Assembly: GCA_016508695.1 (NCBI GenBank)
Contig: VNKQ01000004.1
Location: 1,178,001 to 1,242,000 of the forward strand
Direction: 5' to 3'
Source of the DNA: Hyphodiscus hymeniophilus
Lineage: Eukaryota > Ascomycota > Leotiomycetes > Helotiales > Hyphodiscaceae
Length of the DNA: 64,000 bases
The notes under the pieces were generated by a model, which saw only the letters and a list, made by a program, of their open reading frames with translations, was not told the DNA's origin and searched no databases. The position numbers were made by a program, and so were the translations under genes. Positions 34,423 to 45,694 of this stretch are shown in pieces; within the stretch, counting starts at the first letter, position 1; each line of letters begins with the position of its first letter.

Positions 34423-36914
34423 GGGACGAGCTATTTTAACTCTAATACCGGCTATTTTAACTCTTTGGGGGTACACTTAGTAAGCTCGCTTCCTTATACT
34501 ATTTTGTATATAAGGGTAAGTATAATTTATATTACTTATAAAAATTAATATATCCTTATTAACTTATAACCTTCGCAATAAACGTATTTAAGACTTATAG
34601 GCCCCCTCCCTTTATAGCGGTTTATACTAATCTTTTTACTATAGTTACTATTATCAAATAATATACTAAAGCCAATAAGTATACTCTCTTTAAACGCAAT
34701 ATTAAACTAAAGCGAATTATATATACTTATAATCGATTTAGTAAGCTATAGTTAAAGTCTAAGAACCTTATAATATACAAATCAAAGTAATATAAAGGTA
34801 CTTGTAATAAGAAGTGCGATTATAAGATAAAGGTTATATTAAAGAGAGATACTATCTCGGAATAATAAGAACTAGTAATATTAAAAGAGATATATAACTA
34901 TAAGCCGTTTATAATACTTTTTACTTATCTTACTTACTAAATTACTACTTTAGACCTAGAGATAATTACTTAGGTTAAGAACTTAACTATTATAAGTCTT
35001 AATAATATATTAATATTAATAGTTATTCGATAAGAGAAACTTATAATTATACTCTTTTAAAAAAATATCTTAAATCTCATATAAGTAATATATCTTTATT
35101 AGCTTAATAGGCTTACTTTAATAAAATAGTTACTTAAAGTATATTAATAAAGGTTCTTTTAAGTATAATATTAATAATTTACTAAAAACTTTAAGAAAGT
35201 AACTTTAACCTTATATTTAATATAAACCCTTTAATTAATATATTAACTTAACTCTTTTTCTTATACCCCTTTTCTCTCGATTTATAAAAGTAGTATTTTA
35301 ATATTCTTTTACTTAATTATACTTATAAAACAAACCGATTTAATATACTATTACTTAATATATATATAATAATAAGGAATAATAAGGTTATTTAAATAAG
35401 GGTAGTTTTTCTCTTAGCTAAGAAAAAGGTTAATTATAAGTAAGTATTATAATAACTTTATAATATTATAACCCAAAATATAATTAAAGAGTTAGTTTTT
35501 ATAGTAACTAATAAAGAACTAGCTTTAATAAAGTATATTAATATATAATTCTTATAATTAAACTATATCCTTTATAAATAGTATATAAATATAAATATAC
35601 TAGCCAAAACTAAAAAAAAATTTCTAAGTCTAATTAAAGACTAAAATAATAAAGTAAAGAGATACCCTTTATTTTAATTATTCTTTAGGGCTTAGAATAT
35701 ATTACTTTCTAATATAAGTTTAAAAGAATATAATAATAAGTTAAAAGAAATAAGGGTTACTTCCTCTCTTTAAACTATAAGTTATTATAAAGGGACTTAA
35801 TTATACTTATAAAAGGAAAAGATTATTATATATTAAGTCGATTAATATTATTACTTTAAAGTAACTATTATAAGTTTTATTAAAGGTTATTACGTAATAC
35901 TTAAGTTATATTTGTAATAAGGGAATAAAGACTTAAAAGGTATCTTTATATACTTATAATACTTTTAAGATTTATAATATTAAAGTATAATAATAATACT
36001 AGCTTAATAGAAATTATAGCCGAAAATATAAGTTAATATACCTCTCTTTATTATAATTCTTTAATTAGTTTATAGCTTTATATTAGAGAAGATACTCTTA
36101 AAGTATATTAAGTTACTTATAAGTAGTCTTTCTTCTCTTAGTTATTAGTATATAATTCGACGGTTACTTAGCTTACTTTATTTTTATATAATATAAGAGT
36201 ATAAATCTAATAAAAAAGTAATCTTATTAACTAATATATATTATTACTAGTATTATAATAGGCTTATAACTAATACTCTTAATCCCTTCTTTATATTAAA
36301 GGTTTTAAGACTAGTTCTTAACCTTATATATATATAAGGGAAAGGTAAACTCTATAATATACTAAAAGAGGTATTATATATTACTAAATCGAGTACTCGA
36401 CGATTACCCTTAGCCTTTAAACTCCCCTCTTCCTTAGTCCCCGCGATCTTTAAGCGACTTAAGTCTTTTATTAGACTAGTATTTATTATTTATTCTAAGC
36501 TAAATCGAGATAGTTCTATTACCCTTATAATAATATAAATAGTAAAGGAGTATATCGATTAATATAAGCCAAGTATAAGAAAGAAAAGGGGTTATATAGG
36601 GGGGATTTCTTTTATATATAAAAACAATTACCTTAAAGACGTAATAATCGTTATAAGAGATATATTATAAAAGAAAGTAATATAAGAGGTTAAAGTTATA
36701 ATAAAACCTTTTAAGGGTTATATATAAGATAATAAGTATAAGTTAAATCTAGATTATAATTTTAATAAGTTAGTATAATAATATATATTATATACTCTTA
36801 TGCGTATACAAATTTATATAGTAGGTAGAGCTTACTAGATATATATAAGTATAAAAACAATCTAGGACTAGTAAAGTTAAAATAGCTGGTATTAGAGTTA
36901 AAATAACTTGTCCC
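34423..36914 (+). mobile_element. MULE-like DNA transposon, full length (2492 bp), RIP-inactivated
   Basis: Ends are inverted repeats: GGGACGAGCTATTTTAACTC at left and its complement (ACTTGTCCC) at right, about 42 bp each with two copies of a GCTATTTCAACTC-type box. Flanked by an exact 8-bp target duplication TAGATTAA (34415-34422 and 36915-36922). The plus strand carries a decayed transposase. Its length equals that of the copy at 48496-51679 after removing a nested insertion (also 2492 bp). Confidence 0.88.
34630..36600 (+). pseudogene. Decayed Mutator-like transposase
   Basis: Reading through TAA/TAG stops, the plus strand shows KCDYKIKVILKRDTIS and an ELVILKE.YNYKP block around 34810-34905. 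This matches the Cys/His FAR1-type DNA-binding domain seen before MULE transposases (HNH changed to YNY). Further on, FIVTNKELALIKYIN near 35500-35550 and LNYILYK*YINI after it correspond to the MULE core pattern TDRE.AL..I...FP...LC.WH, with Asp read as Asn. These are the changes expected from G-to-A and C-to-T decay. No intact frame remains. Confidence 0.68.
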
Positions 36915-36922
36915 TAGATTAA

Positions 36923-37758
36923 TTATTAAACCTAATATGCTAGGGTACTATTAGTAAGTACTAGTTCAAGTAAGTAAAAGTCAATTACACTTAGGCTCTC
37001 TTACTATAATTACTAAGAATTATAAAAAAATAAAAAAAGTTAGTAGGTAGGTTTATTAATAACAAAAATTTTATATACTTGGGGGCACTTAGCTAGGTAC
37101 CTAAGGGTTTAATCCCTACTAGTTGATACCTAACTAATACCTAACTAAGCTAGGCTTAAAGTTTAGAACTGAGTCTAAATCAGGTTTAATCTGGCTTTAA
37201 TCTAGTTCCGATCTAGTTCTAACTAGTTAGGGGCGTATATGCGAGAGCTTGAACCCGAGTCACGTGACGCTCTATATCTATTTGAGCCTAGCTCCAAATT
37301 CGAGCTGGGGTTAAGTTAGGCTCAAACCGGCTCCAAGTGGCTCGGAGCCGGTTTGGAGCTACTTAGAGCCGTTTAGAGCCGGTTCCGAACCGATTCGGAA
37401 CCAACTTAAGCTAGGTTTAGTCTACTTATATTTTAATTGAAAATCTAAATTTAAAAAAAAAATTTAAGTTTAAAATTTTTTTTTTCTTCTTATAATTTGC
37501 TTATTTTAGACGCTAAAAATTAAAAAATTAAAGGTTTTTATTAGTAGTTTATAAAAGTACCATATTAGTACTAAAAATCGTACCTTCTTAATTTGGATTT
37601 TTAAATCGCACTTTCTTAATTTAAAGAAGTTTAATAAAAAAAACTCGCTAAAGCTTTAACTTTATACTTAATAACGCTAAAAATAAAATAAGCGAAGATT
37701 TAGCCGATTAAGCGAAATTTTATACGCGAGTTACTAGTGCGGCCAATATATATACCTA
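36923..37758. other. AT-rich spacer with a GC-richer low-complexity patch
   Basis: Mostly TA-rich with no frame. 37090-37430 is less mutated and built of short recurring words (see separate repeat). 37735-37745 and 37894-37902 carry inverted TGCGGCCA/TGGCCGCA, bracketing the LTR fragment. Confidence 0.4.
37200..37410. repeat. Degenerate GAGCCGGTT-type low-complexity repeat
   Basis: Recurring GAGCC, CCGGTT, GGAGC and CTAGTT words (for example GGCTCGGAGCCGGTTTGGAG) in both orientations, in an island much richer in G+C than its surroundings. No coding frame or known element recognised. Confidence 0.5.
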
Positions 37759-37878
37759 TATTACAAAATTAAGGCTTAATTAATTATTATATTATAGAAT
37801 ATCTAATTATACTTATTAAATATTTAGTTATATCTTATAATTACTTAAGCTTTGTTTAAGTACTTATTTCGCTAAGCT
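37759..37878 (+). repeat. Truncated copia LTR fragment
   Basis: Aligns with the first ~115 bp of the LTR at 60975-61240 (AAAATTAAGGCTTAA...CTTATTTCGCTAAGCT), then diverges. It lies between short inverted GCGGCC words, so it may be part of a rearranged insertion rather than a simple solo LTR. Confidence 0.65.
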
Positions 37879-38191
37879 AAATAAGGGTACCTTATGGCCG
37901 CAAGTAGATATAATTGACCTAGCTAGAATGAGATAGATTATATAATTAGCTAGGAATAAATCAGGGGTTAATTAGAGTTAACTATAGGTTGACTAAGGGG
38001 TTAAGTATAATTAAGCGAGAATTGAGTTTAAGTTTACTCCGAGTTAATATAAGTGTGGGTTATTAATCGCTTATTCCTCTTAACCGAGATTAGGGCTTAA
38101 CCCCGGTTATAACTGGCTATAACTAACTACACGCTAACTATAATTAAGTATTATATAATACTAGCACTTGTCCTATTATATATTACAAATA

Positions 38192-38563
38192 GGGATAAGC
38201 TATTTCAACTCCAATGCCGGCTATTTCAACTCTTAGGGGGTATACCCACCGTGCACCTAGAAAGGTACGTGCCTAGAGATACTTTCTCTACTAAAACATA
38301 GCGGGTTAGGGTTAGTGGTTAGGGTTAGTTTCGGGGGGGTTGGGGGCGGTAAGAGCCCCCCGTATAGGGATATCTTTTTTATTTATATTATTTCTTATAA
38401 TTATATTTGGTTATATTTTAAGTAGAATATTAAAGGTACCTAGTTATAATAGTTTTGATGTTCCCGCACGGGCGCAAACTTACTATGCGTACTATGGTGT
38501 GTATAACTAGTAGGGACTAGTAGAGTTGAAATAGCCAGTATTGGAGTTAAAATAGCTCATCCC
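38192..38563. mobile_element. 372-bp miniature element with the same inverted ends (MITE-like)
   Basis: Starts GGGATAAGCTATTTCAACTC and ends with the inverse (AATAGCTCATCCC), flanked by an exact 8-bp duplication TACAAATA (38184-38191 and 38564-38571). The interior shares nothing obvious with the 2.49-kb element. It is barely RIP-decayed and carries TTAGGG-type repeats (38303-38330) and G/C runs. Non-coding. Confidence 0.85.
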
Positions 38564-38571
38564 TACAAATA

Positions 38572-39837
38572 GTACTAAGGTCGTTTTATAGTTCTATATA
38601 AAATCCACGTTCTAATCGCACCTTATAAAGAAGGCTTTCCCAAACCGCTATTATACCTCTACTTCTAACTCCTCCTTATTACTACTAGTATTATTATTAT
38701 TATTTACCCAAAGCTTATTAACTAGCGTATCGATTATATAATTTTTTTCGACTAATAAGGCAAGAAGACTAAATAGTATTATATTATTTACTCGGTATAT
38801 ATTTATCTCGAGAATAGGGTCTTATATATTATTAATTAGTATAATAAATTAATTCAAAACGAAAACGTATCGCTTGCCTTAAAATTAGACGACTATAAAT
38901 TATTAGATTCGATATATATAGTATATATATTATAATACTTAATCGAAGAATATTTATATATAATAAAAATCGCTTAACTTAAATATAAACCTTTTTATTA
39001 ATTATTATAAGTCTAGCGCAAATAAAAGGTATTAGTACTAATTAATTCGATTATAATAACTAAATTCTATAATGTTTATTACGCTATAATTATATGCGAA
39101 AGTATAATAGAATATTTCGCTAAATATAGACTTATATAAGAGTAATAAGAAAATAATACCTTTGCGAGCCTTAAATTAATATATAATATATAATAGTAAT
39201 TAAAAGCCCTTTACCTTTACTTATATTATAATATAATTAATATTCTCTATATATAAGTAATTATTGTTTTTATCGCCTTTATTATTATTATTATCTTATT
39301 ATTACTTGGAAGGGGGGACAAAGCTTTAAGTAAAGAGTAAATAATATTAAGTAATAATATCGAGCTTTTTAGATAAGTCTAAGTAAGCCTTCTTTTAGTC
39401 TCCCGCAAATCCGAGTTATAGTAATTATATAATATTATCTTTTACGAAAAGGTATATTATAAGGTTTAATAGTACTATAATATTTACTTATATCTTCTAT
39501 TTCTTATATATATTAGAATAAGCCTTATACTCGGGAAGTACTTACTTATATATTAGTTTTTTAACTAGTATATTTGGGAATATTATATAGCTATATTTAC
39601 AGATATTATTTATAATATATAATCCTATATAAAAGTTAGGTAGGCTTTATTATTTATTTTATTTAGATAGCGCTTAATAGCGACCCTATTAAGTACGTTA
39701 TACCTTAGCTAATCTTATCCTTTAATCTTAAAGAGTCTTATAATATACTATTTTATTATTATTATTAGTAGCTCTATTACTATTATTAGTCTAGTCGTTA
39801 CTTACTATATCTTTTATTTAATTGTTAATTATATTAT
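38572..39837. other. TA-rich RIP-decayed DNA, unidentified
   Basis: No family, ends or frame recognised; occasional CpG-bearing words survive. Probably an older repeat into which the transposon at 39846 inserted. Confidence 0.4.
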
Positions 39838-39845
39838 TAGATTTA

Positions 39846-40055
39846 GGGACGAGCTATTTCAACTCTAATGCCGGCTATTTCAACTCTACTAGTCCCAGAT
39901 TGTTTTCACACCTGCGTACATCTAGTAAGCTCTACCTACTATATAAATTTGGGACGAGCTATTTTAACTCTAATACCGGCTATTTTAACTCTACTAGTCC
40001 TAGATCGTTTTTATACTTGTATATATCTAATAAGCTTTACTTACTATATAAATTT
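39846..40055. repeat. Tandem duplication (2 x 105 bp) of the transposon left terminus
   Basis: 39846-39950 and 39951-40055 each start GGGACGAGCTATTT and end CTATATAAATTT. The first copy keeps more C/G (TTTTCACACCTGCGTACATC) than the second. Confidence 0.85.
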
Positions 40056-40489
40056 ATATACGCGCAAGAATATATAATATATATTATTATATTAACTTAT
40101 TAAAATTATAATTTAAATTTAACTTATACTTACTATCTTATATATAACCCTTAAAAGGTTCTATTATAACTTTAACCTCTTATATTACTTCCCTTTATAA
40201 TATATTTCTTATAACGACTATTATGTCTTTAAGGCAATTGTCTTTATATATAAAAGAAATCCCCTTTATATAACCTCTTTCTATTCTTATACTTAGCTTA
40301 TATTAATTAATATACTCCTTTATTATTTATATTATTATAAGAGTAATAGAACTATCTCGATTTAGCTTAAAATAAATAATAAATACTAGTCTAATAAGAG
40401 ACTTAAGTCGCTTAAAGATTATAAGGGTTAAAGAAGGGGGGAGTTTAAAGGCTAAGGGTAATTATCGAGTACTCGATTTAGTAATATAT

Positions 40490-41458
40490 AAGACGAGCTA
40501 TTTTAACTCTAATGCCGGCTATTTTAACTTTACTAGTCCTAGATCGTTTTTATACTTGCGTATATTTAGTAAGCTTTACTTATTATATAAATTTGTATAC
40601 GCGCAAGAGTATATAATATATATTATTATATTAACTTATTAAAATTATAATTTAAATTTAACTTATACTTATTATTTTATATATAACCTTTAAAAGGGTT
40701 TATTATTATAACTTTAATCTTTTATATTACCTCCCTTTATAATATATCTCTTATAACGACTATTATATCTTTAAAGTAATTGTCTTTATATATAAAAAAA
40801 ATCCCTCTTATATAACTCCTTTCCCTTCTTATACTTAGCTTATATTAATCGATATATTCTTTTACTATTTATATTATTATAAGAGTAATAGAACTATCTC
40901 GATTTAGCCTAGAATAAATAATAAATACTAGTCTAATAAGAGACTTAAGTTACTTAAAGATTGTAGGAGCTAAGGAAAAGAGGAGTTTAAAGGTTAAAGG
41001 TAATTATTAAATACTCGATTTAGTAATATATAATACTTCTCTTAATATACTATAGAGTTTACCTTTCTCTCGTATATATATAGGGTTAAAAACTAGTCTT
41101 AAAACCTCTAGTATAAAGAAGGGATTAAGAGTATTAGTTATAAGCTTATTATAATACTAATAATAATATATATTAGTTAGTAAGATTACTCCCTTATTAG
41201 ATTTATACTCTTATATTATATAAAAACAAAGTAGGCTAAGTAACCATCGAATTATATACTAATAACTAGGGGGAGGGGGCCTATAAGTCTTAGATATATC
41301 TATTGCGAAGGTTGTAAGTTAATAAGGATATATTGATTTTAATAAGTAATATAAATTATACTTGCCCTTATATACAAAATAATATAGGGAAGCGAGCTTC
41401 CTAGGTATACCCCTAAAGAGTTGAAATAGCCGGCATTAGAGTTGAAATAGCTCGTCCC
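40490..41458 (-). mobile_element. Nested 969-bp deletion derivative of the MULE-like family
   Basis: Left end AAGACGAGCTATTTTAACTC (first bases mutated), right end AATAGCTCGTCCC, with exact 8-bp duplication TAATATAT (40482-40489 and 41459-41466). It keeps about 0.77 kb of the left and 0.2 kb of the right side of the family. Non-autonomous; inserted into the element 39846-43421. Confidence 0.85.
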
Positions 41459-44400
41459 TAATATATAATACCCCTCTTAATATACCGCGGGGTTTACCTT
41501 TCTCTCGTATATATATAAGGTTAAGAACTAGTCTTAAAACCTCTAGTATAAAAAAGGGATTAAAAGTATTAGTTATAAGCCTATTATAATACTAGTAATA
41601 ATATATATTAGTTAGTAAGATTACTTCTCTATTAAATTTATACTCTTATATTATATAAAAACAAAGTAAGCTAAATAACTATTAAATTATATATTAATAA
41701 CTAGGGGGAGAGGGACTACTTACAAGTAACTTAGTATACTTTAAGAGTATTTTCTCTAACGCAAAACTATAAACTAATTAAAGAACTATAATAAAGAAAA
41801 GTATATTAACTTATATCTTTAGTTATAATTTCTATTAAGCTAGTATTATTATTATACTTTAATATTATAAATCCTAAAAGTATTATAAGTGTATAAAGAC
41901 ACTTCTTAGGTTTATATTTCCTTATTATAAGTATAACTTAAATATTATATAATAACTTTTAATAAGACTTATAATAGTTATTTTAAAGTAATAGTATTAA
42001 TCGACCTAATATATAATAATCTTTTCCTTTTATAAGTATAACTAAGTTCTTTTATAATAACTTATAACTTAAAAAGGAAAAGTAACCCTTATTTTTTTTA
42101 ACTTATTATTATACTTCTTTAAACTTATATTAAAAAATAATATATTTTAGGCTTTAAAAAATAATTAAAATAAAGAATATTTCTTTACTTTATTATTTTA
42201 ATTTTTAATTAGACTTAAAAAGAATTTCTTAGTTTTAGCTAGTATATTTATATTTATATATTATTTATAAAGAATATAATTTAATTATAGGAATTATATA
42301 TTAATATACTTTATTAGAGCTAGTTCTTTATTAGTTATTATAAAAACTAGCTCTTTAATTATATTTTGGGTTATAATATTATAAAGTTATTATAATGCCT
42401 ACTTATAATTAACCTTTTTTTTAATTAAAAGAAAAACTACTCTTACTTAAATAACTTTATTATTCCTTATTATTATATATATATTAAGTAATAATATATT
42501 AAATTAGTTTGTTTTATAAGTATAATTAAGTAAAAGAATATTAGAATACTACTTTTATAAGTTAAGAGAAAAAAAGTATAAAAAAAAGAGTTAAGTTAGT
42601 ATATTAGTTAAAGGGTTTATATTAAATATAAGGTTAAAGCTACTTTCTTAAAGTTTTTAATAAATTATTAGTATTATACTTAAAAAGACTTTTACTAATA
42701 TACTTTAAATAACTATTTTATTAAAGTAAGCTTATTAAGTTAATAAAGATATAGCGCTTATACGAGGTTTAAAATATTCTTTTAAAAGAGTATAATTATA
42801 AGTTTCTCTTATTAAATAACTATTAATATTAATATATTATTAAAACTTATAATAATTAGGTTTTTAACTTAAATAATTATCTTTAGGTTTAAAGTAATAA
42901 TTTAGTAAGTAAGATAAGTAAAAAGTATTATAAACGGCTTATAATTATATATTCCTTTTAATATTATTAGTTCTTATTATTCTAAGATAGTATTTTTCTC
43001 TAATATAACTTTTATCTTATAATTATACTTTTTATTATAAGTACTTTCGTATTACTTTAATTTATATACTATAAGGTTTTTAGGCTTTAACTATAGCTTA
43101 TTAAATCGATTACAAATATATATAATTTACTTTAATTTAATATTGTATTTAAAGAGAATATATACTTATTAGCTTTAGTATATTATTTAATAATAGTAAT
43201 TATAATAGAAAGATTAATATAAACTATTATAAAGGGAAGGGGCCTATAAGTCTTAGATATGTTTATTATAAAGGTTATAAATTAATAAGAATATATTAAT
43301 TTTTATAAGTAATATAAATTATACTTACTCTTATATATAAAATAATATAAGGAAGCAAGCTTACTAGGTATACCCCCGAAGAGTTAAAATAGCTAGTATT
43401 AGAGTTAAAATAGCTCGTCCCTAGATTTACTTCTATTAATATTATTTATACTAAAGAAGGCTTTTATAAGGTTTTTACCGGGAATATTATTACTATATTA
43501 GGCGCCCTCGTTTATAATAACTCGGTATAATTAATAAGAAATATATAATATTACTAATATCTATATATTAAATATTATACTTTATAATCTAGAATTCTAA
43601 AACGACGATTACCCGTCTTATATATAAATTTAAATATTCTTTTGAAAATAGTAATTCGACTATATATTAGAGAATTATAAGTAGCGAAAATAAGATAATC
43701 TCTATCGTCTAAATTATTCTTTATTAGATTCCCTATTACTTAAATAAAGCTTTATTAAAATTAAGTTACTCGATTATAATAATATATAATAATAAAAAGA
43801 ATTAAAAGTATATATTTAATCTCGGATAATAATTACGAAAAGAGATATAGCGGGCTTTAGATATAAGGCTAGTAACTTAGTATAAGAAAGACTTATATTA
43901 TCTTAATAAAGTATAATTAATTAAACTTTGTTAAGAGATTATTTATTAAGATCTTAAAAATAGCTTTATTAATTCTTTACTATTTTAAGTATAGAATATT
44001 ATAACCTCGACCTTATACTAAATCGAGATATAGTATAATCTCTTAAATAACTAATAGATTTTCTCTTATACTTAGATTTTTAAAATATTATACTTAACGC
44101 ATAATATCTATAATATTCTAGCCCTTAGCTTATTAGAAGAGAATATTAAAGTAGTATCGACCGTTTATTATAATAGAGAATTCGAGATTACTATAATCTT
44201 TTTTAAAATAAAGTATATAAGACAAAAGAGATCCGTATTATATTAATAAAAGCCGGAATTGTTTATATATTAAGGTATATTACTAGTAAGTATAATTAAG
44301 AATACTTAGACAAGTATAGCCTAGCCTTTAATATTAAGGACTATACTAGTACTTACCTTTGTTATACTAGGTTTTAGATTATAGATAATATTCTCGAATA

Positions 44401-44906
44401 TTACTTTATATAGACCTAGTATTAGTATAAACTTATTTGCGGGCTTCCTTTACTTACTATAATTAAGGTTTACTAATATTATATATATCCCTTTTAAGGC
44501 GCAATATATATTATAATAAACGCTAAAATTATTAATAAAGAAGAGAAAGAGTAAAGAGACATAAAGAATATTAAAGTCTAACGTAGTAAAGCTTTTAATA
44601 TTATCTTTATTATAATATATAATCTTTAATTATACGCGTAAGAGATTTATAAATCGAATAAAAACCCTTATTTAAAGATTAAGGTTTATAATTTAATATA
44701 TATAGAATTTATATAGGGGTTTAATATTAGTCTCTTTATTATTAGGGTTATAGTTTATAATAATATAAGATATACGTAATATTCTTAAGTCGAGTTTCTA
44801 AAGCCCTATTTATTCGTAAGAGCTCTCTTTAATTAATATCGAGTATTAGGATCTTATTTATATTTATATTACTAATAAAAGCTACGCCTTCGAATTATAT
44901 TATAAT

Positions 44907-45600
44907 ATTACTATTAGTATTACTATAATAGTCGTGCCCGACAAACTAAACCCTCTCCTTATTAAAGCCTTTTATAAAGTATACTAAACGGATAATATTA
45001 CTAAGTAAAATAATACTTTTATTAAGGGCTTTAACAAATTAATTAAACGTTATAAGTATAAACTAACTTTAAGCTATTAAGTTTTATACTTCATTAGGTT
45101 AATTATTATTAATAAGCTCTATTATTCTAAAATGTATTTTATTAATAAGGCTAGTTATACTAAGGATTTTTATAACTAAGTTAAGAAGATTAAATTAATA
45201 GTACTATATCTTTCGCTTAACGTAGACCTTATAAGCTTTAAGCTTATTACTAGCCGCAAGTATTAGTTACTTCTTAAAAACTATTATAATAGGTTTATAT
45301 ATAAGTTATAATATTAGTATATATCCTCGTAGTATTTTCTTTAGTATATTTAACTTAATAGGTAACTAGAATTCCATAGGATTTACTCTAAGTACTCTAT
45401 ATCTAAGTATATAAACCTCTCGTATATACTTATAATTAGATTAAGATACTATAGATTTCTTATATTATAATATAAATATTATAAGTAATAAAGAGAATAT
45501 TATATTAAAAGGAATATTCTTAATAGACTTGGCTTTATTAAAAGAAGAGAATAAGAAGGATAAAAAGAGACCTTTAGGTTATAAATTATTAATAAATAGA
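44907..45600 (+). pseudogene. Decayed open frame of unknown transposon-like protein
   Basis: The plus frame reads VVPDKLNPLLIKAFYKVY*TDNITK*NN and continues for about 230 codons (LNVDLISFKLITSRKY, LEFHRIYSKYSISKYINLSY). All stops are TAA or TAG, consistent with lost Gln/Trp codons. I do not recognise the family. Confidence 0.4.
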
Positions 45601-45638
45601 CTTTAATTCTTGTATTTATAATTGCTATTAGTATTCTC

Positions 45639-45662
45639 GTCTTTGTCTTTGTCTTTGTCTTT
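45639..45662 (+). repeat. (GTCTTT)4 microsatellite
   Basis: Four perfect 6-bp units just outside the left end of the element at 45695. Confidence 0.8.
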
Positions 45663-45694
45663 ATTTGTTTTAATATTAAGATCTATTATATATA

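Larger units (their letters stand above)
39846..43421 (-). mobile_element. MULE-like transposon with nested insertion and duplicated end
   Basis: Family ends at both sides and an exact 8-bp duplication TAGATTTA (39838-39845 and 43422-43429). Of 3576 bp, 969 bp plus an 8-bp duplication are a nested relative (40490-41458), and 105 bp are a tandem duplication of the left end. Removing both leaves 2494 bp, the family length. Transposase sense is minus, opposite to the copy at 34423. Confidence 0.87.
43430..45692. other. TA-rich RIP-decayed DNA with an unidentified decayed frame
   Basis: Contains one long plus-strand frame interrupted only by TAA/TAG (listed separately) and no recognisable terminal repeats. 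Probably an older transposable element. Confidence 0.45.

Noticed and set aside
38303..38330. Chromosome end or telomere
   Set aside because: Only a few imperfect units, inside a small element with target duplications and with transposon DNA on both sides.
39822..40103. 93- and 69-codon frames at 39.8-40.1 kb
   Set aside because: They are products of the duplicated 105-bp transposon end, so their internal repeat is not a protein repeat.
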